A stretch of DNA of 64,000 bases from Carboxylicivirga litoralis. GTDB taxonomy: Bacteria > Bacteroidota > Bacteroidia > Bacteroidales > Marinilabiliaceae. Position numbers and translations under genes: made by a program. The notes under the pieces are model-generated. The model saw only the letters and a list, made by a program, of their open reading frames with translations, ran no database searches and was not told the DNA's origin. Positions 1-7,514 of the stretch are shown here, piece by piece (the stretch's first letter is position 1; every line of letters begins with the position of its first letter). Location of the stretch: assembly GCF_025499605.1 (NCBI RefSeq), contig NZ_JAFMVC010000011.1, forward strand, positions 1 through 64,000, written 5' to 3'.

Positions 1-98
1 CAAGGTTTGGAGGTTTTGCTCCCGCGCGAGCAAAGGCGAAATTAAGAAAGCGAATATACCATACGCAGCGGCACACTTCATGCGGCAAGACGTTACAA
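1..98 (+). repeat. attC-like site 0 (3' part only)
   Basis: This is the right-hand part of an intercassette palindrome cut by the window edge. It ends with the core GTTACAA at 92-98. The tail with TTCATGCGGC before CGTTA matches the ends of the sites at 1.8, 3.0 and 5.8 kb. The bases GTTACAAGC are the reverse complement of GCTTGTAAC at 821-829, which marks 93 as the first base of a cassette. An earlier cassette must therefore lie to the left. Confidence 0.6.
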
Positions 99-137
99 GC
101 AATTTGAAATGAACCACACTGCAAATAAATATGCTGA

Positions 138-812
138 TTGATGAGAAACTTGAAAAGAAAGATAAAGTCACTTAAAAAGGATTGTTTATTGGCAAAGCAG
201 ATTGAGTACAAATTGGACAAGTCAATTTTAACCTCCATGACCGGTGGAGTCTTTTGGGGAAAGAATGATGAAGCTTGGCCATTATTTAACTCTAAACCAC
301 TGATTCCGATTCTTTCAATTCTTACAAGTGAGCTTCCCTTTAGAACACCACACTTCGACAATATTGAGTTGATTAATGTTTTTGCATATGAGGAAGGTGC
401 GCCAATTGATGAGAAAGAAGGTTCTGTTGTTATTCGGACATATACAGACTTGAAAGAGCTAAAACCTCTTGAAATGCCTGATGAATTAATGAAACCATGT
501 TTTAAGTTAAATTGGAGGAAAGTTGTTGATTACCCCAATGGATACCAATTAGAACTAAATCTTGACGAAGGAGAATATCGAAAATATCTTGATAACAATT
601 CATATTTAATGGATGAATTTCCAAATCATCACGGCATTAAGATAGGTGGTTGGCCTTATTTAGTTCAAGAAACATATTTTCTGCAGATGGATGAGCCAGA
701 CTTTGCCTTTCAGTTTGATTCAAATGAAGTCTTTATGTTTTGCGATAGTGGATTGGGATATTTTTTAATAAATGACAAGAATGGTTGGCATTCACACTGG
801 GATACAATGTAA
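138..812 (+). CDS. YwqG/DUF1963 family protein (cassette 1)
   Basis: A 224-residue cytosolic protein of the YwqG/DUF1963 type. The family marks visible are KIGGWP near residues 168-173 and an FQFDS...GYFLI stretch near 191-212. In the family these form the conserved C-terminal half, often annotated as SMI1/KNR4-like neighbours in toxin-immunity settings, but the biochemical role is unknown. The protein starts MM; either of the first two ATGs (138 or 141) is possible. The gene is the only one in its cassette: attC-like sites lie 40 bases before and 10 bases after it. AT-rich codon use and the cassette position point to horizontal acquisition. The family call is fairly sure, the function is not. 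Confidence 0.72.
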   Translation: MMRNLKRKIKSLKKDCLLAKQIEYKLDKSILTSMTGGVFWGKNDEAWPLFNSKPLIPILSILTSELPFRTPHFDNIELINVFAYEEGAPIDEKEGSVVIRTYTDLKELKPLEMPDELMKPCFKLNWRKVVDYPNGYQLELNLDEGEYRKYLDNNSYLMDEFPNHHGIKIGGWPYLVQETYFLQMDEPDFAFQFDSNEVFMFCDSGLGYFLINDKNGWHSHWDTM

Positions 813-822
813 AACAAAAAGC

Positions 823-953
823 TTGTAACAATAAATATAGGTCATTTGGCGGTTAGTGCTAATTTTGAGCATGGTAACATTTAATAAAACATATAGTAGT
901 TTGATATTTTGGAGCTTTGAATTGCCAAACGCCCCATATTATTACCGTTAGCT
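823..953 (+). repeat. attC-like site 1 (short class, 131 bp)
   Basis: It begins TTGTAAC and ends GTTAGCT. The two ends fold on each other: ATAAATATAGG...CATTTGGC on the left pairs imperfectly with GCCAAACGCCCCATATTATT on the right. The left end is complementary to the start of cassette 1 (GTTACAAGC at 92) and the right end opens cassette 2. This is the arrangement expected of an integron attC site. Confidence 0.72.
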
Positions 954-988
954 GCAAGGCTAAAACCGAACTTGATAAAATCGAAGTT

Positions 989-1636
989 ATGAATTTAGAA
1001 AATTCGTTATTAAAAACATTGACAACAAATTCACTCGAATTATCAGGTGACATATCCGAATTAACAATTGACCAATTCTTAGAAAATGGATTGTTAAAAG
1101 AAATCCCGTTTTTCTCAGTTTTTTACAAAGGTATAAAGACTATCACAGGAATCAGAGATGCATTATTCGGAATGAAAGTTTATAAATTTATTTGTGAATT
1201 TGACCAAATAAAACAATCTGACAAAGATTTAATTTTAACAAAGCTTGAATCAAATAATAAAGAAAGAACACAAGTTGCTCAAACTATTATAATGATTCTT
1301 GATAAATTAAATGAACTTGATAAAACACAAACTATAGCAAATTTAGTCGCAGCATACGGTAATTCTGAAATTTCTAAATCAGAATTGAATCAAATGTGCA
1401 CCATTGTAGAAAAAGCGTTTATAGATAACCTTAAGGAATTTGCAGAGATGAAAAGTTATGACGATTTATCTCAAGATACTCAAGTAAATCTTAGTTCACT
1501 TGGATTAATGATACCTATAATTCAAGATTTAAAATCATTATATGGAGAATCTGTAATAATTGAAGAAAATAGAAACACAATAGTTTATGTGAACAGTAAA
1601 CTTGGTATGAAAATGAGAAAATATATAAAATTATAA
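989..1636 (+). CDS. Uncharacterised helical protein (cassette 2)
   Basis: A 215-residue protein of unknown function. An upstream in-frame start at 917 lies inside the attC palindrome, so the ATG at 989, 36 bases after the cassette core, is the better choice. The chain is soluble and mostly helical. A segment near residues 40-70 (EIPFFSVFYKGI...GIRDALFGMKVYKF) is followed by an acidic helix. It resembles, from memory only, a widespread family of about 200 residues often seen in genomic islands; I cannot name a Pfam entry. Being a lone cassette gene beside an Abi-alpha cassette makes a defence or stress role conceivable but unproven. Confidence 0.6.
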   Translation: MNLENSLLKTLTTNSLELSGDISELTIDQFLENGLLKEIPFFSVFYKGIKTITGIRDALFGMKVYKFICEFDQIKQSDKDLILTKLESNNKERTQVAQTIIMILDKLNELDKTQTIANLVAAYGNSEISKSELNQMCTIVEKAFIDNLKEFAEMKSYDDLSQDTQVNLSSLGLMIPIIQDLKSLYGESVIIEENRNTIVYVNSKLGMKMRKYIKL

Positions 1637-1644
1637 AGCCCAGC

Positions 1645-1835
1645 AGCTAACACGCCGCCATAAAGCATAAAGCGGTTCAGTGTGATTTGGTTGGTTCGTG
1701 GCTTCGGCAATCAGCGCCAAATCGCAGATTTGGCTTAAAATGAAAAGTTAAAACAAATATGCGCTTCGGCTCCGCTCAATTTGGAAGTTTTGTAAGGTTA
1801 ATTCACTTTACGCTTCATGCGGCCAACCGTTAGGC
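1645..1835 (+). repeat. attC-like site 2 (long class, 191 bp)
   Basis: It begins AGCTAAC directly after gene 2 and ends GTTAGGC. The arms ACGCCGCCATAAAGC and GCTTCATGCGGCCAACC pair imperfectly. The interior holds a block shared with sites 6, 8 and 10: GTGGCTTCGGC, then CGCCAAATC and GATTTGGCTT, then AATGAAAAGTTAAAACAAA. The left core complements the start of cassette 2 (GTTAGCTGC / GCAGCTAAC). Confidence 0.75.
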
Positions 1836-1842
1836 AACATAT

Positions 1843-2844
1843 ATGAAAGCACAATACCAAATAATATTTCTGATATCAATCCTAGTAATTGGTTGTGATA
1901 CACAAGTTTCACTTTACTCTGATTTATCAAAAAGAGAATTGAAAGGAAGGGTAAGATTTTTGAAATCAGAGCATTTTGATATAGTTAAGATAGACTCAGT
2001 TTCTCCCAATTACTGGAAATTTGATACTGTACCCGAAAAAATACAGAACACAGTATTTAATGAAGAAGGAAACTTAATCAGTGAGATTTCATATTCATAT
2101 TCAGGAAAAGTATTTAAGACAATTAATTGTATATATGACAACGAATTACTGGAGAGTTTACTGATTAAAGATTTCTATGGAACAGGCTCTTTTGAGAAAT
2201 TCCAATATAGCTATAATGACAAAGATAGTGTTGAGAAAATAGCATATGAATCAGATAATTACAAAAGCGAAATCATTCTAGTTAGAGATGACAATGAAAG
2301 ATTAATTAATAGAATCGAAAAGCGGAATGATACAATTTACTATTCCTATGAAATTGAGTATGACAAAAAAGGAAATTTGATTAATGAAAACACTTTTGTT
2401 GGTGCAAATACACCTTACATTCTAATTTCTAAGACATACGAGAATAATAGATTGAAAGAAGAAAATATAATCCAATACACATTTTTGGACACTTTAAATA
2501 CTAAATTCAGTTATAAATACGACAACAGGAATAGACTCATATATTCTAAAGAGGTTTTTAATGTAGATTCAAACTATATTGAAACTCATCGAAAGTATAA
2601 TGAAGAAAACATATTGATTGAAGAAAAGCTAATCCCAAATAAAGGTTATAGAGTTCAAACGCAGATTAGAAAATTTGATGACCATGGTAATCAAATAGAA
2701 ATCACGAGAGAACTAGATGAACACAAAAGGATTTGGAAATCGAACTATGAATATGACTCAAATGGTAACTGGATTAAACGAACTAGTTGGACCAACAACA
2801 GACCAGTTGAACAAACCAAAAGGATTATCGAATATTATAAATAA
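1843..2844 (+). CDS. Lipoprotein with YD/RHS-like repeats (cassette 3)
   Basis: A 333-residue predicted lipoprotein. Residues 1-18 form a signal peptide ending in a lipobox (LVIGC, Cys 18). The rest is built of degenerate repeats with YD motifs (YDNEL, YDKKGNLI, YDNRNRLIY, YDSNGNWIKR) like those of RHS/YD proteins, here as a short surface beta-repeat protein without a toxin domain. Translation starts 8 bases after the cassette core at 1829-1835, so the 5' leader is nearly absent and expression probably relies on an upstream or attC-borne promoter. Role unknown; surface attachment by lipid is likely. Confidence 0.75.
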   Translation: MKAQYQIIFLISILVIGCDTQVSLYSDLSKRELKGRVRFLKSEHFDIVKIDSVSPNYWKFDTVPEKIQNTVFNEEGNLISEISYSYSGKVFKTINCIYDNELLESLLIKDFYGTGSFEKFQYSYNDKDSVEKIAYESDNYKSEIILVRDDNERLINRIEKRNDTIYYSYEIEYDKKGNLINENTFVGANTPYILISKTYENNRLKEENIIQYTFLDTLNTKFSYKYDNRNRLIYSKEVFNVDSNYIETHRKYNEENILIEEKLIPNKGYRVQTQIRKFDDHGNQIEITRELDEHKRIWKSNYEYDSNGNWIKRTSWTNNRPVEQTKRIIEYYK

Positions 2845-2851
2845 ATACGTT

Positions 2852-2988
2852 GCCTAACACGCCGCTATAGCGCATAGCAGGGGCCGCAGGGCTTTGGTTG
2901 GGCAGATTCCCGCCTCGATGGTCTCGTCCTCTCGGACAGACAATCTCAACGCAAATCTGCTACAGCGCCATGCGGCCAACCGTTACCC
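2852..2988 (+). repeat. attC-like site 3 (short class, 137 bp)
   Basis: It begins GCCTAAC and ends GTTACCC. The arms GCCGCTATAGCGCATAGCAG and CTGCTACAGCGCCATGCGGC are near-perfect inverted copies. The loop region has TCGTCCTCTCGGAC, itself a small palindrome. The left end matches the start of cassette 3 over ten bases (GTTAGGCAAC / GTTGCCTAAC). It is the most convincing single attC fold in the array. Confidence 0.8.
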
Positions 2989-3030
2989 ACAATTTACACT
3001 CAATGCAGAAAGAAATTAGTTAACATTATT

Positions 3031-3762
3031 ATGGAAGACATTACGGCAAATTCAAAAGCGATAGAAAAAGGATTAGAATTAGCGAAAGATTTTTTAACTA
3101 AAATAATTGGACCATCAGCTGAAGAAATAGGATTATTAATGTCAGATAATATTCGTTTTTTCAGATTCAAAAACCAAGTTAAAATATTAACCAAAGCACA
3201 AGAATATATCGTAAGGAAAAATATTTCATTGCAACAAATTCCAGTAAAAGTATTAGTTCCATTATTAGAAAATGCTTCACTTGAAGAGAATGAAGAACTT
3301 CAAGTTAAATGGTCAAATATGATTTGTAATATGGTGGATGCTGAAACAAATTTAGTAAACCATGTTTTTCCTTATATTCTAGGGCAAATATCAATAGAAG
3401 AGTTCTTAGCTTTAGAAAAGCTAAATAATGCGGAAAATGAACATTGGGCACAATGGAAGAGATTGCATGAGATTGAAAATTCAGGAGAGGGATTGTCGTT
3501 AACAGATAGAAAAATTAAGGAAAAGTTGAAAAGTAATGATGAAGAGGGTTTTATCGTATTTCTAGATGAATTTGAAATGGCAAACCTTATTAGACTTGGA
3601 CTTGTCGAGAAGGTACCTCCTAGAATAAAAGTTGAAGGATTTGGTTTAGATTCATTGGAAGAAACACCAAGTTTTGATGCTGAATATGAATCATATTCGT
3701 CATATCATAGAATTACAGAATTAGGGAGTAAATTAATAATGATTTGTTCTATTGATAAATAA
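3031..3762 (+). CDS. Abi-alpha / DUF4393 family protein (cassette 4)
   Basis: A 243-residue protein with the signature of the Abi-alpha (DUF4393) family. An N-terminal helical segment with GPSAEEIG near 29-36 is followed by PVKVLVPLLENASLEENEEL near 71-90 and a Trp-containing helix (VKWSNMI). The family is named for abortive-infection proteins; its mechanism is not well established. The start at 3031 lies 43 bases after the cassette core. As a lone cassette gene it would be a mobile candidate for phage defence. The family call is good; the defence role is inference. Confidence 0.75.
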   Translation: MEDITANSKAIEKGLELAKDFLTKIIGPSAEEIGLLMSDNIRFFRFKNQVKILTKAQEYIVRKNISLQQIPVKVLVPLLENASLEENEELQVKWSNMICNMVDAETNLVNHVFPYILGQISIEEFLALEKLNNAENEHWAQWKRLHEIENSGEGLSLTDRKIKEKLKSNDEEGFIVFLDEFEMANLIRLGLVEKVPPRIKVEGFGLDSLEETPSFDAEYESYSSYHRITELGSKLIMICSIDK

Positions 3763-3770
3763 AAAACTGT

Positions 3771-3967
3771 GGGTAACACGGCATCATAAACCATGCGGGG
3801 AGCAGTGGTTTGCGAGGTTGCGGTGATTTTAATAAGTCCGCCCAATGCTTTTAAAGAAACTATTTATTGTTAAATTTAGTCCCTGTAAAAGCATTGGGCT
3901 CTGTGCGATGAAATAAAGGGCGTACTCTTTAAATCCCCGCACGGTTCATATGCCCAATCCGTTGTGC
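3771..3967 (+). repeat. attC-like site 4 (long class, 197 bp)
   Basis: It begins GGGTAAC, nine bases after the stop of gene 4, and ends GTTGTGC. It is nearly identical to site 5: both carry ACGGCATCATAAACCATGCG, GCGGTGATTT, GTCCGCCCAATGCTTTT and the tail ATATGCCCAATCC. The arms AAACCATGCGGGG and CCCCGCACGGTTC pair. The internal copies CCCAATGCTTTT and AAAGCATTGGG form a second hairpin. The left end complements the start of cassette 4 over ten bases. Confidence 0.78.
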
Positions 3968-4100
3968 TTAATTTCAATCGAGATGAAGTTTATTGCTTTA
4001 TAGGGTTAACATGGAAAGAATAAATCAGAGAAAATCGGTATATAGTTTTGATGCAGAAGCATGTGTTTCGACTAAATATCAATTGTGAAAAATATCATAT

Positions 4101-4502
4101 ATGGAATACTTTGGTTCTTGTTTATGTAAAGGGGTGAAATTTAAAGTTATAGGTGACTTTGAAGATTTTTATTTGTGCCATTGTAGATATTGTAGGAAAG
4201 ATACAGGGGCGTCTCATGCTGCAAATTTATTTGCAAAGAAAGCTAAGATAGAATGGATAAAGGAAGAAACTAAAATTAAAACTTTTCAACCTCCTAAAAG
4301 CAATCATGTTAAAGCATTTTGTACGAATTGTGGCTCAGCATTACCTAATTTGCAAATGGGAGGCAATCTTTTAGTGGTTCCAGCAGGGTGCTTAGATACT
4401 AGTTTAGAAATGAGACCTGATGCACATATCTTTATTTCAGATAAAGCAAATTGGGATGAGTCTCTTGATGAAATCGATAAGTTCGAACGTTTTCCAGAAT
4501 AA
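4101..4502 (+). CDS. GFA-type (Mss4-like) zinc protein (cassette 5)
   Basis: A 133-residue protein of the GFA/CENP-V fold. The zinc ligands are all present: C7 and C9 (CLC), C26, C28 and C31 (CHCRYC), C74 and C77 (CTNCG). Members are annotated as glutathione-dependent formaldehyde-activating enzymes, but most small stand-alone forms have no proven activity. The length is normal for the family. About 130 bases separate the cassette core at 3961 from the start, the longest leader in the array. The neighbours are two nearly identical attC-like sites, which suggests that this cassette and the previous one share an origin. Confidence 0.85.
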   Translation: MEYFGSCLCKGVKFKVIGDFEDFYLCHCRYCRKDTGASHAANLFAKKAKIEWIKEETKIKTFQPPKSNHVKAFCTNCGSALPNLQMGGNLLVVPAGCLDTSLEMRPDAHIFISDKANWDESLDEIDKFERFPE

Positions 4503-4601
4503 TTCATGAATACGGATTAAGATTTGGAGTAATGTATTTATGTAAAAATAAATAGAAGAACAATCTATGTAATAGAAAGTTAATGGTAGAGAAAAAACTA
4601 A

Positions 4602-4799
4602 GCACAACACGGCATCATAAACCATGCGGGGCGCAGGTGATTCGCGGAGTTGCGGTGATTTCAATAAGTCCGCCCAATGCTTTTTTAGAAACTTATTATT
4701 GTTAAATTTAGTCCCTATAAAACCATTGGGCTCTGTGCGATGAAAGAAAGGGCGTACTGTTTCAATCCCCGCACGGTTCATATGCCCAATCCGTTGTAG
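4602..4799 (+). repeat. attC-like site 5 (long class, 198 bp)
   Basis: It begins GCACAAC and ends GTTGTAG. It is a close copy of site 4 at 3771-3967 in length and sequence, differing at scattered positions. The left end complements the start of cassette 5: GTTGTGCTTA against TAAGCACAAC, ten bases, with three further pairs after one mismatch. Confidence 0.78.
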
Positions 4800-4899
4800 C
4801 ACATTCCCCCACATCTCACAATAAAAGTTAATCAATAATGAGTATTTAAGGGAAAACAATTAAATTGAACAGTACATAATGAATCAAACCTTAAAGAAT

Positions 4900-5604
4900 A
4901 TGAAAAGAATTTTTACTTTAGGATTATTTATCTTTTTAACAGGCTTTCTAGTTGATTCATTTGGACAAGGTGAACACCTAGCTACTGAATCTCAAACACA
5001 TATTTTTTGGCAAGCAGACAGAAAACTATCAGAAGATGACTTTCAATATGATGGAACGCAAGATGAAAAAATTGTCAACTATTGCAATGAATTTGATTTG
5101 TATACAGTCGCTTCAGTTGGCTTATTTGCTGTTCTTGACGTTCCTAAGAAAAAACGTAAACGCGGAGAGTTATTAGAGAAAGTTTATTTTGCTCCAGCAT
5201 TTGACAAAACAACATCATTCATTTTAAGTCATGATACGCTTGGAGTTGAAAAACAAGAAGTAATATTTGATATTTTTGAATTATCAGCAAGAACTGCTAG
5301 ACAACAATTACATCATTTGCAAGATTCTATTAGAGGTTACGGTATTATTTCAATGATGTTTAAATCGATAGAAGCAAAAGCCATTGAAATGAGAACTACT
5401 CTTGTGGACTCTTATACACAAGATGTATATATCAATAAAAGTGTTGGTGCTTACAACGAATGGAGAATTAAAATTGACAAACTGCTTCTTGATACCAAAG
5501 AATATGCTACAAAACCCGAAGATTGTTTCCGATTTATAAAAAAAGAACCCATAGACGATAGGTATATCATTGCAAAAACTGTCGTTGGAAACTTATTCGA
5601 ATAA
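4900..5604 (+). CDS. Secreted protein, DUF922-like (cassette 6)
   Basis: A 234-residue exported protein if translation begins at the ATG at 4900; a start at 4879 adds seven residues. The signal peptide MKRIFTLGLFIFL ends near SFGQG. The mature start has IFWQADRKLSEDDFQYDG, like the W...RKLTW.DF opening of DUF922 proteins of Bacteroidota. The helix VIFDIFELSARTARQQL resembles the HFDI-E motif of that family, but the histidines expected there are missing, so a metal site may be lost. The role is unknown. Confidence 0.62.
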   Translation: MKRIFTLGLFIFLTGFLVDSFGQGEHLATESQTHIFWQADRKLSEDDFQYDGTQDEKIVNYCNEFDLYTVASVGLFAVLDVPKKKRKRGELLEKVYFAPAFDKTTSFILSHDTLGVEKQEVIFDIFELSARTARQQLHHLQDSIRGYGIISMMFKSIEAKAIEMRTTLVDSYTQDVYINKSVGAYNEWRIKIDKLLLDTKEYATKPEDCFRFIKKEPIDDRYIIAKTVVGNLFE

Positions 5605-5611
5605 TAACGTG

Positions 5612-5807
5612 CTACAACAAACCGCAATAGCGCATAAGGCGTTCGATTCATTCTGGTCGGTTCGATGCTTCGGCAGTCATCGCCAAATCACTGATTTGGC
5701 TTTTGAAATGAAAAGTTAAAGACAAATTCAGCGCTTTAGCTACGTTCATTTTGGAAAGTTTGTAAGGTTAAAATCGCCTTACGACGCCATGCGGCAGGCC
5801 GTTGGGT
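5612..5807 (+). repeat. attC-like site 6 (long class, 196 bp)
   Basis: It begins CTACAAC and ends GTTGGGT. The arms ACCGCAATAGCGCATAAGGC and GCCTTACGACGCCATGCGGC pair imperfectly. The interior block (GATGCTTCGGC, CGCCAAATC, GATTTGGCTTTT, AATGAAAAGTTAAA) is shared with site 2. The left end complements the start of cassette 6 over ten bases (GTTGTAGCAC / GTGCTACAAC). Confidence 0.76.
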
Positions 5808-5928
5808 GCAACTAAAAATTGTGCGTTAATGAACAAGACAAGATTGAATCAAAAGCATTTCATAACAGACGAATAGGAATAATTTTTATCTATGCAAACT
5901 GAATTTTTAGAAACTGACATTAAAATAT

Positions 5929-6663
5929 ATGTATTCAAGGATTAAAGGATTGATTTTAAACATAATTCCGAAACGAATTTTATTTCACTATGAATATTCA
6001 CTACGTTTCTTTTACTATTTATTCTATGCTGGTCGAAAGTTTCAATGCAATATATGCGATAGAAAACTTTCTAATTTTGTATTAATAGAAAATGATAGAC
6101 TTTGCCCTAGATGTGGTAGCCTTCAAAGAACCAGGAGGTTGTGGCATGTCCTCAACGATGGATTTATTAATAGCGATTCAAAAATTCTTGATTTCTCTCC
6201 ATCAAGAAGTCTGTATAGATTAATGAAGAAAAATCCTAATTATCTAAGTTCAGATTTGTCTGGAGATTTTTTATCAAAAGTTTCATTTGATATTACAAAA
6301 ATTGAAACAGAAAATGAGAGATTTGATTTAATTATTTGTTATCATATTTTAGAACATGTTGATAATGATATTAAAGCAATGGAAGAACTTTTTAGAGTTC
6401 TTAAAAAAGGTGGGAGTTGTTTAATTCAGACACCTTTTAAAAAAGGAGAAATATATGAAGATGAAACTATAAAGTCACCTAAGCAAAGAGAGATACAATT
6501 CGGACAATTTGACCATGTTAGGATTTATTCAATAGAAGGACTAATAAAAAGATTGGAAAATGTTGGCTTTAATGTAAGCCCAAAGCATTTTACTTCGGAC
6601 TATGAGAATCTTCATGGTTTTAATAAAGACGAAACAGTTTTGATATGTGAAAAACCAAATTAG
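5929..6663 (+). CDS. SAM-dependent methyltransferase with N-terminal zinc ribbon (cassette 7)
   Basis: A 244-residue class I methyltransferase (Methyltransf_11 type). A Cys4 zinc ribbon lies at residues 40-62 (CNIC...CPRC). The SAM fold follows: ILDFSPS near 84-90 is the glycine-loop equivalent with an unusual FSPS, and FDLIICYHILEHV near 140-152 is motif IV with the post-I region. Proteins of this layout act on sugars or lipids in surface glycan loci, but the substrate here is unknown. The leader from the cassette core at 5801 is about 120 bases. It is the only gene between attC-like sites 6 and 7. Confidence 0.8.
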   Translation: MYSRIKGLILNIIPKRILFHYEYSLRFFYYLFYAGRKFQCNICDRKLSNFVLIENDRLCPRCGSLQRTRRLWHVLNDGFINSDSKILDFSPSRSLYRLMKKNPNYLSSDLSGDFLSKVSFDITKIETENERFDLIICYHILEHVDNDIKAMEELFRVLKKGGSCLIQTPFKKGEIYEDETIKSPKQREIQFGQFDHVRIYSIEGLIKRLENVGFNVSPKHFTSDYENLHGFNKDETVLICEKPN

Positions 6664-6667
6664 CAGC

Positions 6668-6797
6668 ACACAACAATGTATATACAAAATAGGCGAGACA
6701 GTAGTAAATTCAAGGGTTGTAGCCCGCTTCAACTTCTTAACGGTTTGATAGTTTTGAAGTCCGCAATCGCCTACATTGCATATACTAAACGTTGGCA
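6668..6797 (+). repeat. attC-like site 7 (short class, 130 bp)
   Basis: It begins ACACAAC, four bases after the stop of gene 7, and ends GTTGGCA. The arms CAATGTATATACAAAATAGGCG and CGCCTACATTGCATATACT pair imperfectly. The stretch GTTTTGAAGTCCGCAATCG is shared with the isolated site at 16955-17085. The match to the start of cassette 7 is only 9 of 12 bases, the weakest in the array. Confidence 0.72.
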
Positions 6798-6935
6798 AAC
6801 ATTTCAATACCATAACATTTTTTTCAATTAGCTAATAAATAATTAGATGTGTTTGTCAAAAAACACGCAAAGCAAGTAGTTATACGCAACCTAATAAGAC
6901 AGAATTGCATCTATCTATTTATAATGATAAACTCT

Positions 6936-7319
6936 ATGAAAAAAATACTGATTTTAGTTATTTCGATTGTAGCAATAATAAGTTGCTCAAAAGATGATAA
7001 TGATAAAACGGCGAGAGTGATGATACGACTGTCTAACGTTAGCCAATACAATTTTCAAAATATTATTGTTAATACCTCAACAGGAAGAGTAAATTTTAAT
7101 AATCTAACTTCTGGACAAAAAACACCATATAAGGATTTTGAAAAGGCTTATAGTTATGCTTTTGTAGAATTAGAAATTAATGGAAAGACATATACAATTC
7201 AACCTATTGATTGGGATACAGAATCACTATCTGCAAATAGATATTATACATATCAGATAGATGCAAATGATTCTCAAAACCAATACACTAGATTAAGTTT
7301 GTCATTAATTGAAGAATAA
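6936..7319 (+). CDS. Small lipoprotein (cassette 8)
   Basis: A 127-residue predicted lipoprotein. Translation from 6936 gives MKKILILVISIVAIISC, a clean type II signal with the lipid-modified Cys at residue 17; a start at 6924 adds four residues, and the open frame back to 6849 has no signal logic. The mature part (RVMIRLSNVSQYNFQNIIVN) looks like a small beta-sandwich. The function is unknown. It is the last intact cargo gene of the array, and its own attC-like site is split by the IS1182-type element. Confidence 0.72.
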   Translation: MKKILILVISIVAIISCSKDDNDKTARVMIRLSNVSQYNFQNIIVNTSTGRVNFNNLTSGQKTPYKDFEKAYSYAFVELEINGKTYTIQPIDWDTESLSANRYYTYQIDANDSQNQYTRLSLSLIEE

Positions 7320-7327
7320 AAACGATT

Positions 7328-7514
7328 TGCCAACAATGGCTAATAAATAATTGGGGGTTCACCGCAATTTGGAGAGTTTCAACAAGGGCCACCACCGCCA
7401 AATCTTTGATTTGGCTTTATAAATGAAAAGATAAAAACAAATAAAAGATTTGGCTCAGTGGGATTTTGGAAGGTTCGGTTCATTAAATCACCAAACGCTT
7501 CATCTAGCCACCGT
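7328..7514 (+). repeat. attC-like site 8 (long class), interrupted by an IS
   Basis: It begins TGCCAAC, matching the start of cassette 8 (GTTGGCAAA / TTTGCCAAC). It carries the shared block (GGGCCACCACCGCCAAATC, GATTTGGCTTT, AATGAAAAG) and the arm ATCACCAAACGCTTCATCTAG. It stops at CCGT 7511-7514, where the IS begins. The remaining bases, CCGTTATAT at 9171-9179, lie on the far side, so the rejoined site is about 192 bp and ends in GTTATAT. Confidence 0.72.

Noticed and set aside
1645-1835. The long palindromes as plain transcription terminators or REP elements
   Set aside because: They are 130-198 bp with no T run after the stem, and their outer cores match the cassette starts pairwise, which terminators or REP repeats would not do.
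1-7500. A CRISPR array or tandem repeat locus
   Set aside because: Repeats are separated by genes of 400 to 1000 bases, are not of constant length, and no spacer-repeat periodicity is present.
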